The notes under the pieces were generated by a model that did not search any database, was not told the origin of the DNA, and worked only from the letters and a program-made list of their open reading frames with translations. Position numbers and translations under genes: made by a program. From contig WFMF01000076.1 of NCBI GenBank assembly GCA_011033025.1, forward strand, positions 346,770 to 410,769: a DNA stretch of 64,000 nucleotides. Direction: 5' to 3'. Each line of letters starts with the position of its first letter. Within the stretch, counting starts at the first letter, position 1. This DNA comes from Beroe forskalii. Taxonomy: Eukaryota; Ctenophora; Nuda; Beroida; Beroidae. Shown in pieces: positions 1 through 12,763 of this stretch.

Positions 1-157
1 TCTAATATTGAGTACCTGAAGCAAAGGCTAATTAAAACATTAACATTTAAATAGTGAGTTATATAAACGTTCATTGGTTGTAATTCTCAGTCAATTCGCT
101 GGTCACATATGATTTATTTAAGTTATGAATGCAACTTGAGGACGACAAAGTCGTATG

Positions 158-307
158 TCAACTGTATCTCTGAATGGCTAGGTTTGGGTATTCCTTCTGC
201 AGGCTGTGCACCAGTTTCCTCAAGTTCTCTGACACGTGTTCTTCTACGTATGGTTTGAGAGTCTCCGAGAGATCCTCCAACGCAGATGAGAAGTAGTTGT
301 GATCCAT
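158..307 (-). CDS. Possible small ORF, 49 aa
   Basis: An ATG-to-TGA frame of 49 residues begins MDHNYFSSALEDL and ends with NLAIQRYS. An in-frame TGA lies 18 bases before the ATG, and no AG acceptor lies between them, so the ATG is a well-defined start rather than the inside of an exon. The peptide is rich in Leu, Glu and Lys with helical spacing (LEDLSETLKPYVEEHV) and looks more protein-like than nearby random frames. I recognise no family. It could be a true microprotein, the first exon of a gene running left out of the window, or chance. A cluster of CACGTG sites lies immediately upstream. Confidence 0.35.
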   Translation of the reverse strand: MDHNYFSSALEDLSETLKPYVEEHVSENLRKLVHSLQKEYPNLAIQRYS

Positions 308-334
308 GTCACGCGTTAGGGGTCACGCACTGCT

Positions 335-399
335 CACGTGTTGCGTGATGTGCACGTGTCACGTGATGTACACGTGCTGTGTTGCGTGATGTGCACGTG
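335..399 (-). promoter_or_regulatory. Cluster of five CACGTG E-boxes
   Basis: The palindrome CACGTG occurs five times in 65 bp, at 335, 353, 360, 371 and 394, within short repeats of the form TGCGTGATGTGCACGTG. CACGTG is the binding site of bHLH-ZIP factors (USF, MITF/TFEB, MAX). The cluster begins 28 bp upstream of the 49-aa frame on the minus strand, where a promoter would be. Local tandem duplication may explain the density without any function. Confidence 0.4.
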
Positions 400-2366
400 C
401 TGCGTTGCGCGATTTGTACCTTTTTATCTATCTGCTTATTTTCTTTGAGTGAGTCTATTAGGAATGTCTATCGAGCTCTGCTTCATTGTGTTTAGGTTGT
501 TCCCATGGTATCTCTGTTTGAAATCGAGAGACTGATACCCCTACTGAACAACAGAGGGTGGTAAGAGAATTAAAATAGAGAGCCCCCACTACCCCTTGGC
601 TCACCAAGCATTGACAAAGGAAGATAATTACCATCCATTACATTCAGATTAATATTTTGCATTCAGATTATGTTTTGCATCCAAATATCCAAATTCTTGT
701 CCCGAGTTGAAAATTTATCTGATAATAATTGTCAATCCCACCCGCAACTGGCAACATATTAGTCAAACTTGAAAAAAGGATTTATGGAAAACAAATAAAA
801 CATTAGATAAAAGGTTTAAAATTCGACAATATTCAAATAGATTAAATTATCAAAATAGGCTATACTGCAGAATATACCAATATTCTGGCACAGACAACAT
901 AATGTGCTTTCATCGCCTCCAAAAATACAGGATACAAAACTTAAAAAGGGACACCGTACAAAAGAAATTTCATCAAAATGACTCAGCCTATGAGCTGGAA
1001 TATAACTGGATCAGGAACCGAGATGAATATGATAACGAAGCAGAACACCGAATGAAGTGAGGATGGATGATTAGTTCAGACTTGTTTTTGAGACAGTGTT
1101 AAACGCGACAGGCGTCATAACAAACTGGCAAACTGCAGTTAAAAACAACAGAGATCATTAACAAGTCGGAAACAACAATGAAAAGTGCGACAAAGCGAGA
1201 TCGTTCCGCGTTCGATACCGTGGTAGATTCTAAATAATTAGGAGAACAAGTGTTACAGCTCATATGGACACTTTCTAGATTTTACAGCTATGAAACATTC
1301 AAATTTCCATCAGCTGAGGTTTAATTAAGATGAGGTGATCCCACGAACTGTGAAGAGAATACCCAGTGTCACGTTACTGAGGGGTAAAAATAGAGTTGGA
1401 ATGAACTGGCATAATATGTGTGTGATAAGAGAATGGATACAGCGCGTAGATTGGTGCCAGATTTCAGGAAACCCTACAAGTCATCAGACTATTATTTAAC
1501 AATGGACTTGTACACGACACTGTGCTTGGAGTCAGAGAAGAGAGGATATCTTTTGTAAATTACTTTCTTTGAAACTCTGCGATATAAGATCGATTTGCTG
1601 ATGATAGAGACAGATAATGTTTAACAATGTTTCATAATGACTTCCGATTGTGTTTTGGCGAACGTTAAATTCTTCAAAGCAAAAACTGAGTGTGGTTATA
1701 GGTAGGGAGAACCTGGCGCATGTCTTATCCAAGGACTCAGAAAGTACAAAATACCACACAGAACAACAAAGTTGCAAAGAACCTGGCACCTTCCTAACAG
1801 GACTGTTTTCCATGCATTTCTTCTGTAAAAGGGAACAGGAACGAAATTAATTTTAACTGTGCTTGCTGCGTAGTGCGTCATGAGCAAAATACCATTCCTT
1901 AGGAAAACACATAAGATCGATAGTAGGTAAATATTTGCTATTAATTTACATGACGTGAATCATGACTGAATCAGATTCCAATAAGAAGCATTGGAAATCA
2001 GTTGTTCTGTCAAAAATGCCTTCTCGCATTTCGAAAAGTTAGTACTTAGTACCTATATACTCAGAAACCAAAACACTAAGCGATAATACAGAAAATTATA
2101 AAATAAAAGAAAGAAAAGGGCAATAGAGCAGATAATAAAATTAGGACAATACATCCCCAATGTAAAGCCAAGGCTAAAGAACAGGCCGGATCCTTTAGAA
2201 ACCTAATTAGGTACACAATACAGGCTTCTGATTGAAAGAGAGGCACTACAATGGCTCAAAAGCTGTACAACTTCAACAATCAACACACCTGAGCAATAAT
2301 GTGCTAACTTTGAAACAAAAGCTGTTTACTCGAATATATTGTGTATTGTATTCAAGTCTGAATTAA
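400..2366. other. Gene-free stretch
   Basis: AT-rich sequence with only short overlapping frames (for example 1532-1813), no protein family recognised, and no large repeat visible. Confidence 0.5.
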
Positions 2367-2376
2367 AAGAATAAAT

Positions 2377-3130
2377 CGTAGATACTAAAAGCAGGAACTA
2401 GCGAAACCACCCCGAAACAAGCCGAAACAAGCGGAACGACCCGAAACCACCCCGAACCCAAAAACCTTCCGAAACAAGCCGAAACAAGGCGAAACGAAAC
2501 CGAAACAACCCGAAACAGCCCGAAACAAGCGAAACAAGCGAACAAACAACAGCAAGCGAATCAACCCGAAACAAGCAGTTTTGCATTTTCCACTTGTTTC
2601 GGCTTGTTTCAGCTTGTTTCAGCTTGTTTCGGGTTGTTTCGGGTTGTTCCAGTTTTAGTAAAATTTTGGCTTGATTCGGGGTTGTTTCGGGTTGTTTCGT
2701 GTTTTGCTGCTATATCAAGCGAAACAAGGCGAAACAAGCGAACCAACCCGAAACAAGGCGAATCAACCCGAAACAAACGGAAAATGCAAACTGCTTGTAG
2801 TTCATGTCGATTCGGCTTGATTCGGGTTGTTTCGCTGATTCGCTTGTTTCGTTGATTCGCTTGTTTCGGGTTGATTTGCCTTGTTTCGGGTTGTTGTGGA
2901 TTGATTCAACTTGTTTCGCCGAAACAAGGCGAAACAAGCCGAAACAAGGCGAAACAAGCCGAAACAAGCGAATCAACCCGAAACAAGCGAATCAACCCGA
3001 AATTTCGCCTTTTTTTCGGCGAAACAAGTTGAATCAACCCACAACAACTCGAAACAAGACAAATCAACCCGAAACAAGCGGAATCAACACAGAAAAAAGC
3101 AAATCAACCCCAAACAACCCGAATCAACAC
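2377..3130 (+). repeat. Left modular inverted repeat of the foldback element
   Basis: Tandem and inverted CGAAACAAGC/GCTTGTTTCG decamers. The outer 150 bp pairs almost base for base with the reverse complement of the right arm; further in, the modules are shuffled. Confidence 0.8.
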
Positions 3131-5499
3131 GATAAACTGTGAATTCAAGGAAAGCCCATGGTAAAAGTTTGTATAACTGTAGTACTGTATTAGTAGCTTG
3201 ACTTCCATCCTCCAGCATGTTGCAGAGTTGACACTGACATGGGCTATTTCACTTCTTGTGTGCAAGTAAGAATTTAAATTCCTCATGGATATGTCTAGTG
3301 TCCACACTCCACGGCCCCGCTCAAATATATGTCCCAATCCATACATCCATATGTGTATCAATTTATAATACCTGGAGAGCGAATTTTGGGGCAGATTTTC
3401 TATTCTGGGCAATTACTTCACTGCGATATATCCATTTAAATATTCATTCTCGGGAGCTTTTTTGAGAAATTTGCTCTTCTAGAAAGGAAATGTTGAAAGT
3501 TTGAGTATAAATCTTCAAAGAATTTCAAAACGAACGGAAAGTTCTTGTGGCAAAAAAATGACTATCCAATGCAAGAGCGGGGGTTGGAGAAATAACAGCA
3601 CTGTTATATCACTATTATAACATGGATTGAACACTGAGTTCGACTTAAAATCGTAAATCAGGAACATGACATGTATTAATGACTTATGGCAGCTTGAGCT
3701 ACGAAGTACGAGCCCGACGGCCAAGTTCAAGCTCGTTACTGATATGTATCTTCATAAATCATAGGGCAGAGGCATCAGATTGTAAAATAAGTTGAAAGTG
3801 CAAAAGAAAGAAAGATCCTCAGTGGCCGGGTAATTGCATATATGGTGGTTTTAATCTACAAGAGAAATAGGGAAATAGGTAGTAAAAACAAGAATTTGTT
3901 TATTCTTGTAGAGAAAATCCTCCAAACTGGGGCTACAGCCTACGGCAAACTACTTAAGCCGTTACTTTCGACCAATGAAGACCCATAAACGTTAGAGCTA
4001 AGGCAGTCACACAAGCTCCATAAAAGAGTAAAGGAGCAAAGGTGCTTTGAACTTTTGAAACCATGCATGGTAACACTTTTTTGACCCATAACGTTCTTAA
4101 AACAACGTTATGATTGCATCACTTACTTGGGCCCGAATGTGCAAATTCTGATCCATTAAAACAATCATAATGTAATTCACAACGAAACATCTGACATTTG
4201 TTTGAAATGATGGAAGATTTTGCCGAGGGTAACATCGCACACAAATAATAAGTCGCACACAAACAATATGCACCTGACACTGTGAGTGACAGTATAAATT
4301 CTTGCGCCTATTGTTCGCGCGACGCATAACATGCCCGGGCAGGTTCAGCGGCAGTAAGGAAATGTCGCGAATGTGTCATTGGTTGCGTGAGAATCCCTCA
4401 TTTCGTTGCAGTACAGTAAGTTCATTGCTCATACGGCCCGTGCACTTATCTCCATCGCTTTCATGTAATTCGACCGTACGTTCATCTTATTCACCTCTAT
4501 GTCTTTATGTGAAAATGCAAGAACTCGAGAAGCATCTCTAAATTGGCATCTCTATGCCACGTAGCCCAGTAAATTCGCCCGGTAAACTTGAATGAATTGA
4601 TATCGAGCGGGACAATTTCCGAATTGATTCGAGTGTTGTCCGAATTGAGTCGTGTCATTTTGAGACTAAAACACGGATGACGATGATACTGATAATACGA
4701 ACATAAGTTTTAGTAAATGTCATAACTTTAAACACCAATTCATGAGTTATATAGTCAAACATGAATGATAACTGACCCGCAAATAATTTTCTCCATTACG
4801 AATTGTGAGTTGCATTTCATTTTGTTGTAAATTAAGGGAATAACATGATTAATTATAATGATTAATGACGTTGCATTTAAAATGATCATTTTTACCACGA
4901 ATAAGGACATCATTAGTATCATTTTGTTGTCAGCTTGAGAAAGATCATAATTGTCATAATTTGATGACTGTTAGCAAAACAAGACTGTTAAGTACTGTAC
5001 CTTAATGAGTTAACGAGTGATAGGAACCTGAAAACATTCGACCTCTCGAGTGATTACGTTATTATGTAATTATCAGTCAGACACAGTTGATCAGTTATCA
5101 AGAATAGGGTGGTGATGAATGGTGAAAATAGATAACGTAGCCAGAGTATTTTATCTACATACTACAGTACGGAAGTGCTAATAAGGATCCGCAGTCAACT
5201 CTAAATAGTTAGTTGGAAAGGAAAAATAGAAAATAGAGATCTGTGAGATCAGGACATGCATAATATACAAATATGTGCAGTGTACGCAGTGTTTCACAGT
5301 TGACAGGTAAAATGAGCCGAATGAGTTGGGATTGGAGTTATAAAGTCGCCTATCATGAAAAGGAGATACAATTATAAGTTCATAAGATTTGTGTATACAC
5401 ATCTCTAAGAGTGCCTAGATAGCTAGATGACTAGAAGAACATATTTCTTGACAAACTGAATATCAATAAATATCCTATTAGTTATGTCCCATAATTATA

Positions 5500-6270
5500 C
5501 GGGTTGATTCACCTTGACTCTGACACTTATTCCGGATTGATCATGGCCGGCTTCAGATTGATTCGGCTCGTTTCGATATTGATTCGGGTTGAATCGTTTG
5601 ATTCGGTTGATTTACTCGAAACAAGCGAAACAAGCCGAAACAAGCGAAACAAGCCGAAACAAGCGAATCAACCCGAAACAAGCGAATCAACCCGAAACAA
5701 GCCGAAACAAGCGAATCAACCCGAAACAAGCCGAAACAAGTGGAAAATGCAAAACTGCTTGTTTCGAGTTGATTCGCTTGTTTCGGGTTGTTTCGCTTTT
5801 TCGGGTTGAGTCGCCCGTTTTGGGTTGATTCGGCTTGTTTCGGGGTGATTCGGCTTGTTTCGGGGTGATTCGGCTTGTTTCGGGTTGTTCCAGGTTTTAG
5901 TAAAAAAATTGGCTTGATTCGGGCTTGATTCGGGTTGTTTCGTGTTTTTTTCTGTCGTATCAATCGAAACAGGCGAACCAACCCGAAACAAGCGAATCAA
6001 CCCGAAACAAGCTGAAACAAGCCGAAACAAGCCGAAACAAGTGGAAAATACAAAACTGCTTGTTTTTTTCGTTTCGGGTTGATTCGCTTGTTTCGGGTTG
6101 TTTCGTTTGTTTCGCTTGTTTTGGGTTGTTTCGGGTTGTTTCGGCTCGTTTCGCCTTGTTTCGGCTTGTTTCGGAGGGTTTTTGGGTTGGTTCGGGGTGG
6201 TTTCGGGTCGTTCCGCTTGTTTCGGCTTGTTTCGGGGTGGTTTCGCTAGTTCCTGCTTTTAGTATCTACG
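5500..6270 (-). repeat. Right modular inverted repeat of the foldback element
   Basis: Reverse-complement partner of the left arm, reaching its outer end at 6270 next to the target duplication AAGAATAAAT. Same decamer modules, with a GTGGAAAATGCAAAACTG core at about 5740 and a variant at about 6040. Confidence 0.8.
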
Positions 6271-6280
6271 AAGAATAAAT

Positions 6281-9200
6281 ACAAGTCTTAATTATAATTG
6301 TACTACAGAGCAACTCCCACATTTGTAGATCTGTTGCCATTTGTGATGAGTACGCGTTTGATGTAATTAGTTGATTCTAGCGGAGGTTTCATGTGAATAT
6401 TTTAATCTAGCAACCACAGCACAGAATTGCACTGAAAGTAGGTCAAATTCCGGTGACCGTCCTTAACATATAATGAGCTTTAACTATAATCATTCATAAA
6501 AGTACCGAAAGTAGAATAAATGTGCCCCTCTGCTCAGTGCTTTCTTCATTATTCATTCAGTACACACGATTAAAATTTCGGAGGTGGCGCCACGAATTGC
6601 GAAACTCCCATATTTGGTAGCACACAGTATTGCCATAGTTCAGCTTGTACAACAGTTGACTTCACGTCTCAAGACAAACTACTGTGATAATAATATGTTG
6701 ACACAATATGCAGTCTGTTAGGGTGTGAACACGTATAGTTTCAGATGAAATAAATCGCACAACACGCTAAACAAAACGTAATGCCCGTCAGAACACGCTA
6801 AACTAAACGTAATCAGCGTCAGAGAGGAAGCCCCCGATTTAAGGCGGGTTTAAGGGTGTGAACGAAGCAGCAAAACATTTTAATTTACACAGAACAACAT
6901 CAAATCTCTGAATGTTGTAGTAGTACACACTTTAATTGAATTACACATAATCTTATCGCGTGTAATAAACAAAGAACGCATAATGTAGCCAAATCTAATT
7001 GCGAGTCTGAGTCCACAAATTCGATCACGATTCACGGATTTTGATGAACAGTATGTTGTCCGGCTGACATTGGACTCTTCGTTATGTTTTATTGTAGTTT
7101 CATATTTCTGGGGGATTGGAAAATGGTTGCGATAATTAAAGAAAGTGGCTTATGGTTCCTGTGTAACACTATCTGCCAACAGGCTCAATAATTCGATTAA
7201 ATCTTGATTCGGAAGGCGGCAATCCGCAATCGGTAGAAAAGCAGTGAATTACAATCACTGAGTTTTAAAAGAATGTGGTGGCAGACGATGTAACGAAACA
7301 AATAATAAAAAAGTTTCAATAACAGGAACGAAGCCATGGTCCAGCCCAAAGAAGAATAATGATGATAATATGCTATCGTGTTCTGCATAATATGCAAAAT
7401 TAGGTGATAATAACATCACGTCATACATGTCACTTTTGGGTCTGCTGTGTGTGGTTTGAGAATACTCAATACTGAGAGTGGTTTGGAACCTGGAAATGGT
7501 TTCTAACCACTGAGAATTGAGCAGAGATTCATTTTGCAAACAACTGTCACTCAGATTCATTAATAAGAGATTCAACAAAGATTCAAAAAGCGAAATTGAA
7601 ATCAGCAGATTGAAAATATTTCATACGTTGCAGGTCCCGTGACGTATTACGTACTCTGTAGCAGTGCAGCGAGTTACATTTCACGTGGGAAATACTAATA
7701 CTCAGCAATCAAAAAGTCGCAGGCACTTTTGTGCATTTCCTAAATAGAATATCCTCAAAATAGAAGAAATCATAAAAAGTCATAAGATAGGCGAATCAGA
7801 AAAAAGAGCATGCTGAACTTTTAAAACATGGACTTGACCAAGCTGGACTAGGTTATATTTGAATTTATTCTATATCGGGTAGTTTAGTGTTTGAACCCAG
7901 GTACGGGTTGATATAGAACAGTGAGTGAACCTCCCTGACTGTGATATGTAGTGTCCAGTGTACTGGGTACTGTCAAATATACCAGTAGAAGAGGGTGTAA
8001 CGTGACACGATGTGACATGGCCAATGGCCATGGAGGTGGGCTAAGTGCCAACTGATAAACCAAAGAAAGTTCAAAACAGACAATATTAGGATATGTGTTT
8101 TACTGTGATTTGCAGATAAAAATACAGCATCGTAAAACATTATATTAGGAGATGTGTTAATGTGGTATACAGCTTCATTAATTGAATGCAAAACGCCAAT
8201 AAGGTATAAAATACTGTTCATTATGGCTCATGGACGTGCCAGAGTATACCTAGCAGGGATACTGTTCGAATGGTATAGCAAATAACTCGGAAATGAGATA
8301 GGAACAACATGGTACTTGAATAACAGCCAACTTGTTCATTAATAGTTACGGGTTACGCAGCGTCCACAAGACCTGATGTTCAACATTAATTAAAAGAAGA
8401 TAACATGTGCCAATGAGAACTGAAGCAATATTATTCAAATTATCCGCAAAACATGAATAATGCAAGCTGAACAAGGATATTAGAATAAAGACGGAAGAAA
8501 CACTACAAAAACAGAATAACATATTCATTCAGTCTGAAAGGAATATATCCAAGGTAACAAACCAACGCTCCACTCATTATTCAGCAGTCGCATATTAATC
8601 TGTGAAGTGTTTTCCCTGCCAATTAACTTGACGCCGTCCAGCCTTGTCAACTGCACTCCACAAGCTGTGAAGGAGGAAGCGGCAGCAGTGGGACAGAATC
8701 CACATAATCACACCCAAATATAAACACTACGCGGGGAAAATAGGCGGTTCAATACGTCATTAATTTACTATATAGAGCTATGATAATGACGTCATCCTAC
8801 CCGCCTATTCCTCGCGAGAGAATGTTAACAGAAATATATAAATTCAGAATATTCTATATATTGGATGCAAGTAACACCTTGTAGATAAAGCGAGGAGTCT
8901 CCAAATCTAGCACTTCAATGGTGAAACAACCAGGAAGAATGGAGTTTAAGAGATTGCCTAAGTTGGTAGTGTCCCGGATACTATAGCATTCACTTAGCGA
9001 CAGAGAGCTGTCAACATTTCGAGCTTGTTACAGAAAGTCGGTAAAATGTGACGCGTGTGCTTTTAAATGTGGTTTGTCTGGCTATATCCATAAAAGTATA
9101 GTCAGGATTGATCTACAAAATATAATGCTTCATTTTGAAGTTATATATGGACGACAAATATCATATCAATTAATATTCCAAATGAGGATACATAGAAATA

Positions 9201-10259
9201 GTAAATTAACGAAGGTCTGAGATACTGACAATTATAATATGTTAAAAAGAACTACGGATATTATGAATATGGATATTCCTCAATATGAATTATTATCCAA
9301 CGAAGGACTGAATGTCCACAAACAAAGTTCAGAAGAAAGGAGATTGTCAAGGGAAATACAATGTACATGATGTACATTGACAGTATTTGGTCACGTGACA
9401 ATTACTCTAACAAGCGGGAAAGTGTACGTGACACATTAGAGCAGGATACAGAGCAAGCTCTCTTGGGATATTATCAGAGGTGTGAGATTAAACAAAACAA
9501 TTCCTATAATTCGATAGCAATGCTGGAATCAAACCAAACTAAAATAGCTCGAACGAGAGCAAGTTATAGATTTGTTAGATCAAAATATAATCCTAAAATA
9601 TAATCCTAACAAGGCTAATGAGCAGAGCCTGTTATATGTCCTACACGAGAAATAGAGAAGTACACGTCATCAATTCACCATTCTAAAGTATGATAATGAC
9701 GTCACCTTCACCAGTCCTATAGTGAGCGACACGAGGGGGCTGCGTAACGAATAACCGAGTAACCAGTGATCAGGTAACACCCGACAGGTGATCAGGTAAC
9801 ACCCGGATAATTTCATTAAATATAAATGTAGGATATTTATGGTAACAGACACAGCGGGCACACTGTCAACACACGATATGTATACGTTATACATGGTCAA
9901 TTTGTGTTCGTGCTAATAAGAAATAAATTAGAACGGGATAAAACAGTTAAAAAGTGTAGTAAATAATGTACCGTGCATGGCACATAACAGATATCATGAT
10001 AGTCGTAACTTCCAGTATCCACACGATAAGACTTCAGACAAAGTCTGATCTTGTCACAAGCTACAATAAACGCTGAATCTGACAACCCCAAATGAATCAT
10101 GGTTATTTGTCCTAGACTTGTCAATTAGTATCCGGATTAATTAATCTGCGAGCGCGGTCCTGTGTTCCTATGTCCCTGGAGATATATCATTTAACAGGGA
10201 CGTGTCCTTGGCATACAGCCAACATACAGTAGGTTATCATCCCATAGGTTCCCCAGCAG
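6281..10259. other. Gene-free stretch
   Basis: About 4 kb of AT-rich sequence without a recognisable gene. The longest frame (7255-7578, minus, 107 codons) has no family resemblance or splice context. It contains a small hairpin at 8730-8816 and a short local duplication near 6760-6830 (AACACGCTAAAC twice). Confidence 0.5.
8730..8816. repeat. Short hairpin (MITE-like) carrying TGACGTCA
   Basis: Imperfect inverted repeat: the left arm CGCGGGGAAAATAGGCGG pairs with the right arm CCGCCTATTCCTCGCG, and ACGTCATTA pairs inside it with AATGACGT. The right arm contains the palindromic CRE TGACGTCA. The 16-mer TATGATAATGACGTCA recurs at 9689-9704. Confidence 0.5.
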
Positions 10260-12763
10260 CTAGCTGACCTCCCCACAGTCTATAATCTCCACTGTTTTGG
10301 TGGGCTTACCCCCTTTAGTCCCACAGGACTCCATCCTCTGCACGATCTCCATCCCACTTATAACCTGGGGGAAGGAGAGAGGTAGGCGGGGGTAGTTGAG
10401 AATAGGTTTTAGTTTAGTCTGATTTTAGTCTCGCTGGGTGGAAACTCGCTAGTTTCATTTGGGCTTTTAAAAGTTTTTTAGATTTAAGTTGTCTTATTTT
10501 CAACGAGTGAAATTCACTAAGAATTCACTAATAACCAAATGGGGGTTAAACAGGCAAACAAACCTCGCCAAAAACAACATGCTTTCCATCGAGACCTTCC
10601 GGTCGATCTGTACAGATGAAAAACTGACTACCGTTGGTGTTGGGACCTGAGACATCATTCTAGGTTATAACTATTCTAAATATTTTTCAAGAAGTATAAG
10701 ATCGCGGTATTTCTTATCGAAGGGTGGAGACATCAAGAGTAAAGCCTCTATCCAACAAATAACTAAATCGGATTTCCTAATATAAAATCTTTGACTCTTA
10801 CCAGAGTTGGCCATGGAGACGACGCCTGCTTTGGTGTGTTTTAGCACAAAGTTCTCATCGTCAAACTTCTTCCCGAAGATGCTCCTTCCTCCGGTTCCAT
10901 TGTGGTTGGTGAAGTCTCCACCTTGACACATGAAACCAGGTATAATCCGGTGGAACTTACTGCCTCGGTAACCAAATCTGAGGGTGATGAAATATATCAA
11001 GGATACAGAAACTCAGAAAGGGTTATTCTTCAGGTACGGTGAAAAATTGGAGATGATAAAAAGAAATAAGAGAATCTGAATGAAGTTAAGATGCTTCTGG
11101 TTTATATAAGACTCTAAATTTTCACTTAAAGTCTCCAGAGATTCTATAACTGACCCCTTCTCATGAGTACAGAGCTGTAGGAAGTTGGCACATGTCATCG
11201 GCACGATGTCTGACCGGAGCTCAATTATCACTTTACCAACTTGCTCTGCTCCTATCTTTATAGTGAGGTATACCTAGAAGAATAATTCAGAAATACGATT
11301 CGAATATATAATTCAGAGATCAAATGATGAAGATCTACAAATTGGATGGGGATATTAATAGACAATAGAAAATGATGAATAGAATAGATATGCATAATTA
11401 TCTAATGATCATATGATTTCACTCATAACAAGAATTAATCCCCAGAATAAGGATACCTGGGGTTTCGACTTCCTTTGAACGGTTTCTACAACATTTGAAT
11501 CAACAGATTCGACGGGCTGGTCAGTTTTTTCGGGTTTCGTCTGGTGCTCCTGAATCCACGCATCTTCACTCCACACCGCCTTCATTGATCTGCAAAAAAA
11601 TTATCAATTACACGAGACTGAGTAAAAGTCAGATTGATACTTCCTGAGTTTTGTACAGTTTACTTTGAAGTGAACCTGTTCCCCCATATCAATTTACAAA
11701 CCAGGATGATATGTTTGGGTCTTACCTACTGCCAGCACAGCCCATCATATACGCAACTCAATGTGAACTGGAGCCATAAAATGCCAAGTCCAAATTAGCT
11801 AAATTTATTCGTTCATTTAAGCTAAGTATTCTGGTGAACTCCTTCAGAAACAAAACCAATTGCCAAACGGATATTGAACACAGGTTTTATGGGGCGTACA
11901 ACTTTTTAAGTATGGGTCATCCAAGTGACTAAAATCACTGGTTAACAAGACCAAAAACCGTTTCGTTCCAGACTCATCCAGTTCAAATAAAATCAAAGCT
12001 GAAACGCGCGGCGTAAAAACTATCGTGACCAATTGGTGACAACTACATTTAGACATTAAAATGTCAATGCGCGTTACGTCTAAAATTTTCAAAATTGCGC
12101 GTTCTTGGGCACAAATTTGTCATGCATTCAAAAGTTGAAAAGTAATGCATAAAAACATTGTATTTTCAATGATTATGTATTGCACTGCACAAAAATTCAA
12201 TTGTTGAACGGTGCTACTAATGTGTTATCATCTACATTATCATCGACATTCATTCGAAAGTGCTAGGGCGAAATCCCATTTATGCAAACCGCCGATTCGG
12301 TGACGAAATTCGGCGTAGAACCAGCGCTTAAAAACTATAGGCGCCGAATCAGTGCCCATGGGATTTTTGCCAGTGCTTGACATACCTCTCGCTCATCTTC
12401 ATAGGTTTGGCGATGTTACATCTGATAGTTCTGCCGTATATCTCACTTTCGTTCATGTTATCAAGCGCAGCTGCGCAGTCTTCAGCACTTTCAAACTCAA
12501 CAAATCTGAAATTACAGAATTTCATCTTAGACAATTTGGCTTCGATGATTTGAATGCTTATACTGAATTTACGAGCTACATTCAATGATATGTTGGATAT
12601 TCCTCTAAACCACGTACCCAAATCCACGATGTTTGTTGGTAGCGTAGTCAATAGGAATGTTGATATCGACCACATCGCCAAATACCACAAACGCAGAATG
12701 GAGAACTTTCTCATTGCATTCCTCAGCCAAACCTCCGACATACAGTATCTTCTTGTTTGCCAT
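10260..12763 (-). CDS. PPIE: Cyclophilin E (RRM + peptidyl-prolyl isomerase)
   Basis: Seven exons join in frame to about 293 residues (human PPIE has 301): 12618-12763, 12386-12505, 11457-11589, 11155-11273, 10802-10977, 10564-10646 and 10260-10364. All junctions are GT-AG. The N-terminal RRM runs over residues 1-85 (RNP2 ILYVGGL, RNP1 GFGFVEF). A linker follows (AVWSEDAW), then the cyclophilin domain from about residue 134 ([39 protein letters not shown]). Catalytic Arg, Phe, Met and Gln of [11 protein letters not shown] are present. The position of human CypA Trp121 reads Gly (EGLDG instead of DWLDG). Known role of the family: nuclear prolyl isomerase that binds RNA and works with spliceosomes and MLL/KMT2 complexes. 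The start is the only ATG giving the conserved ILYVGG strand. Confidence 0.93.

Larger units (their letters stand above)
2377..6270. mobile_element. Foldback/MULE-like TIR transposon, non-autonomous
   Basis: The element starts with CGTAGATACTAAAAGCAGG and ends with its reverse complement (CCTGCTTTTAGTATCTACG). It is flanked by a perfect 10-bp direct repeat, AAGAATAAAT, at 2367-2376 and 6271-6280. The terminal inverted repeats are about 750 bp long (roughly 2377-3130 and 5500-6270). They are built from short modules such as CGAAACAAGC and CGAATCAACC, and each arm contains smaller internal inversions centred on a TTTTGCATTTTCC core. The roughly 2.35-kb middle (3140-5490) shows no transposase or other recognisable coding. 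Long modular TIRs with a 9-11 bp target duplication are typical of Drosophila FB-type foldback elements and Mutator-like elements; the superfamily here is inferred only from that. Frames inside the arms rich in ETSRNKPKQ are by-products of the repeat. Confidence 0.8.

Noticed and set aside
2398..3142. Frames rich in ETSRNKPKQ or VSACFGLFR, also at 5504-6278
   Set aside because: By-products of the decamer repeats in the foldback arms; both strands are open and there is no independent start or conservation.
7255..7578. 107-codon minus-strand frame
   Set aside because: No family resemblance, no splice context, composition like surrounding AT-rich sequence.
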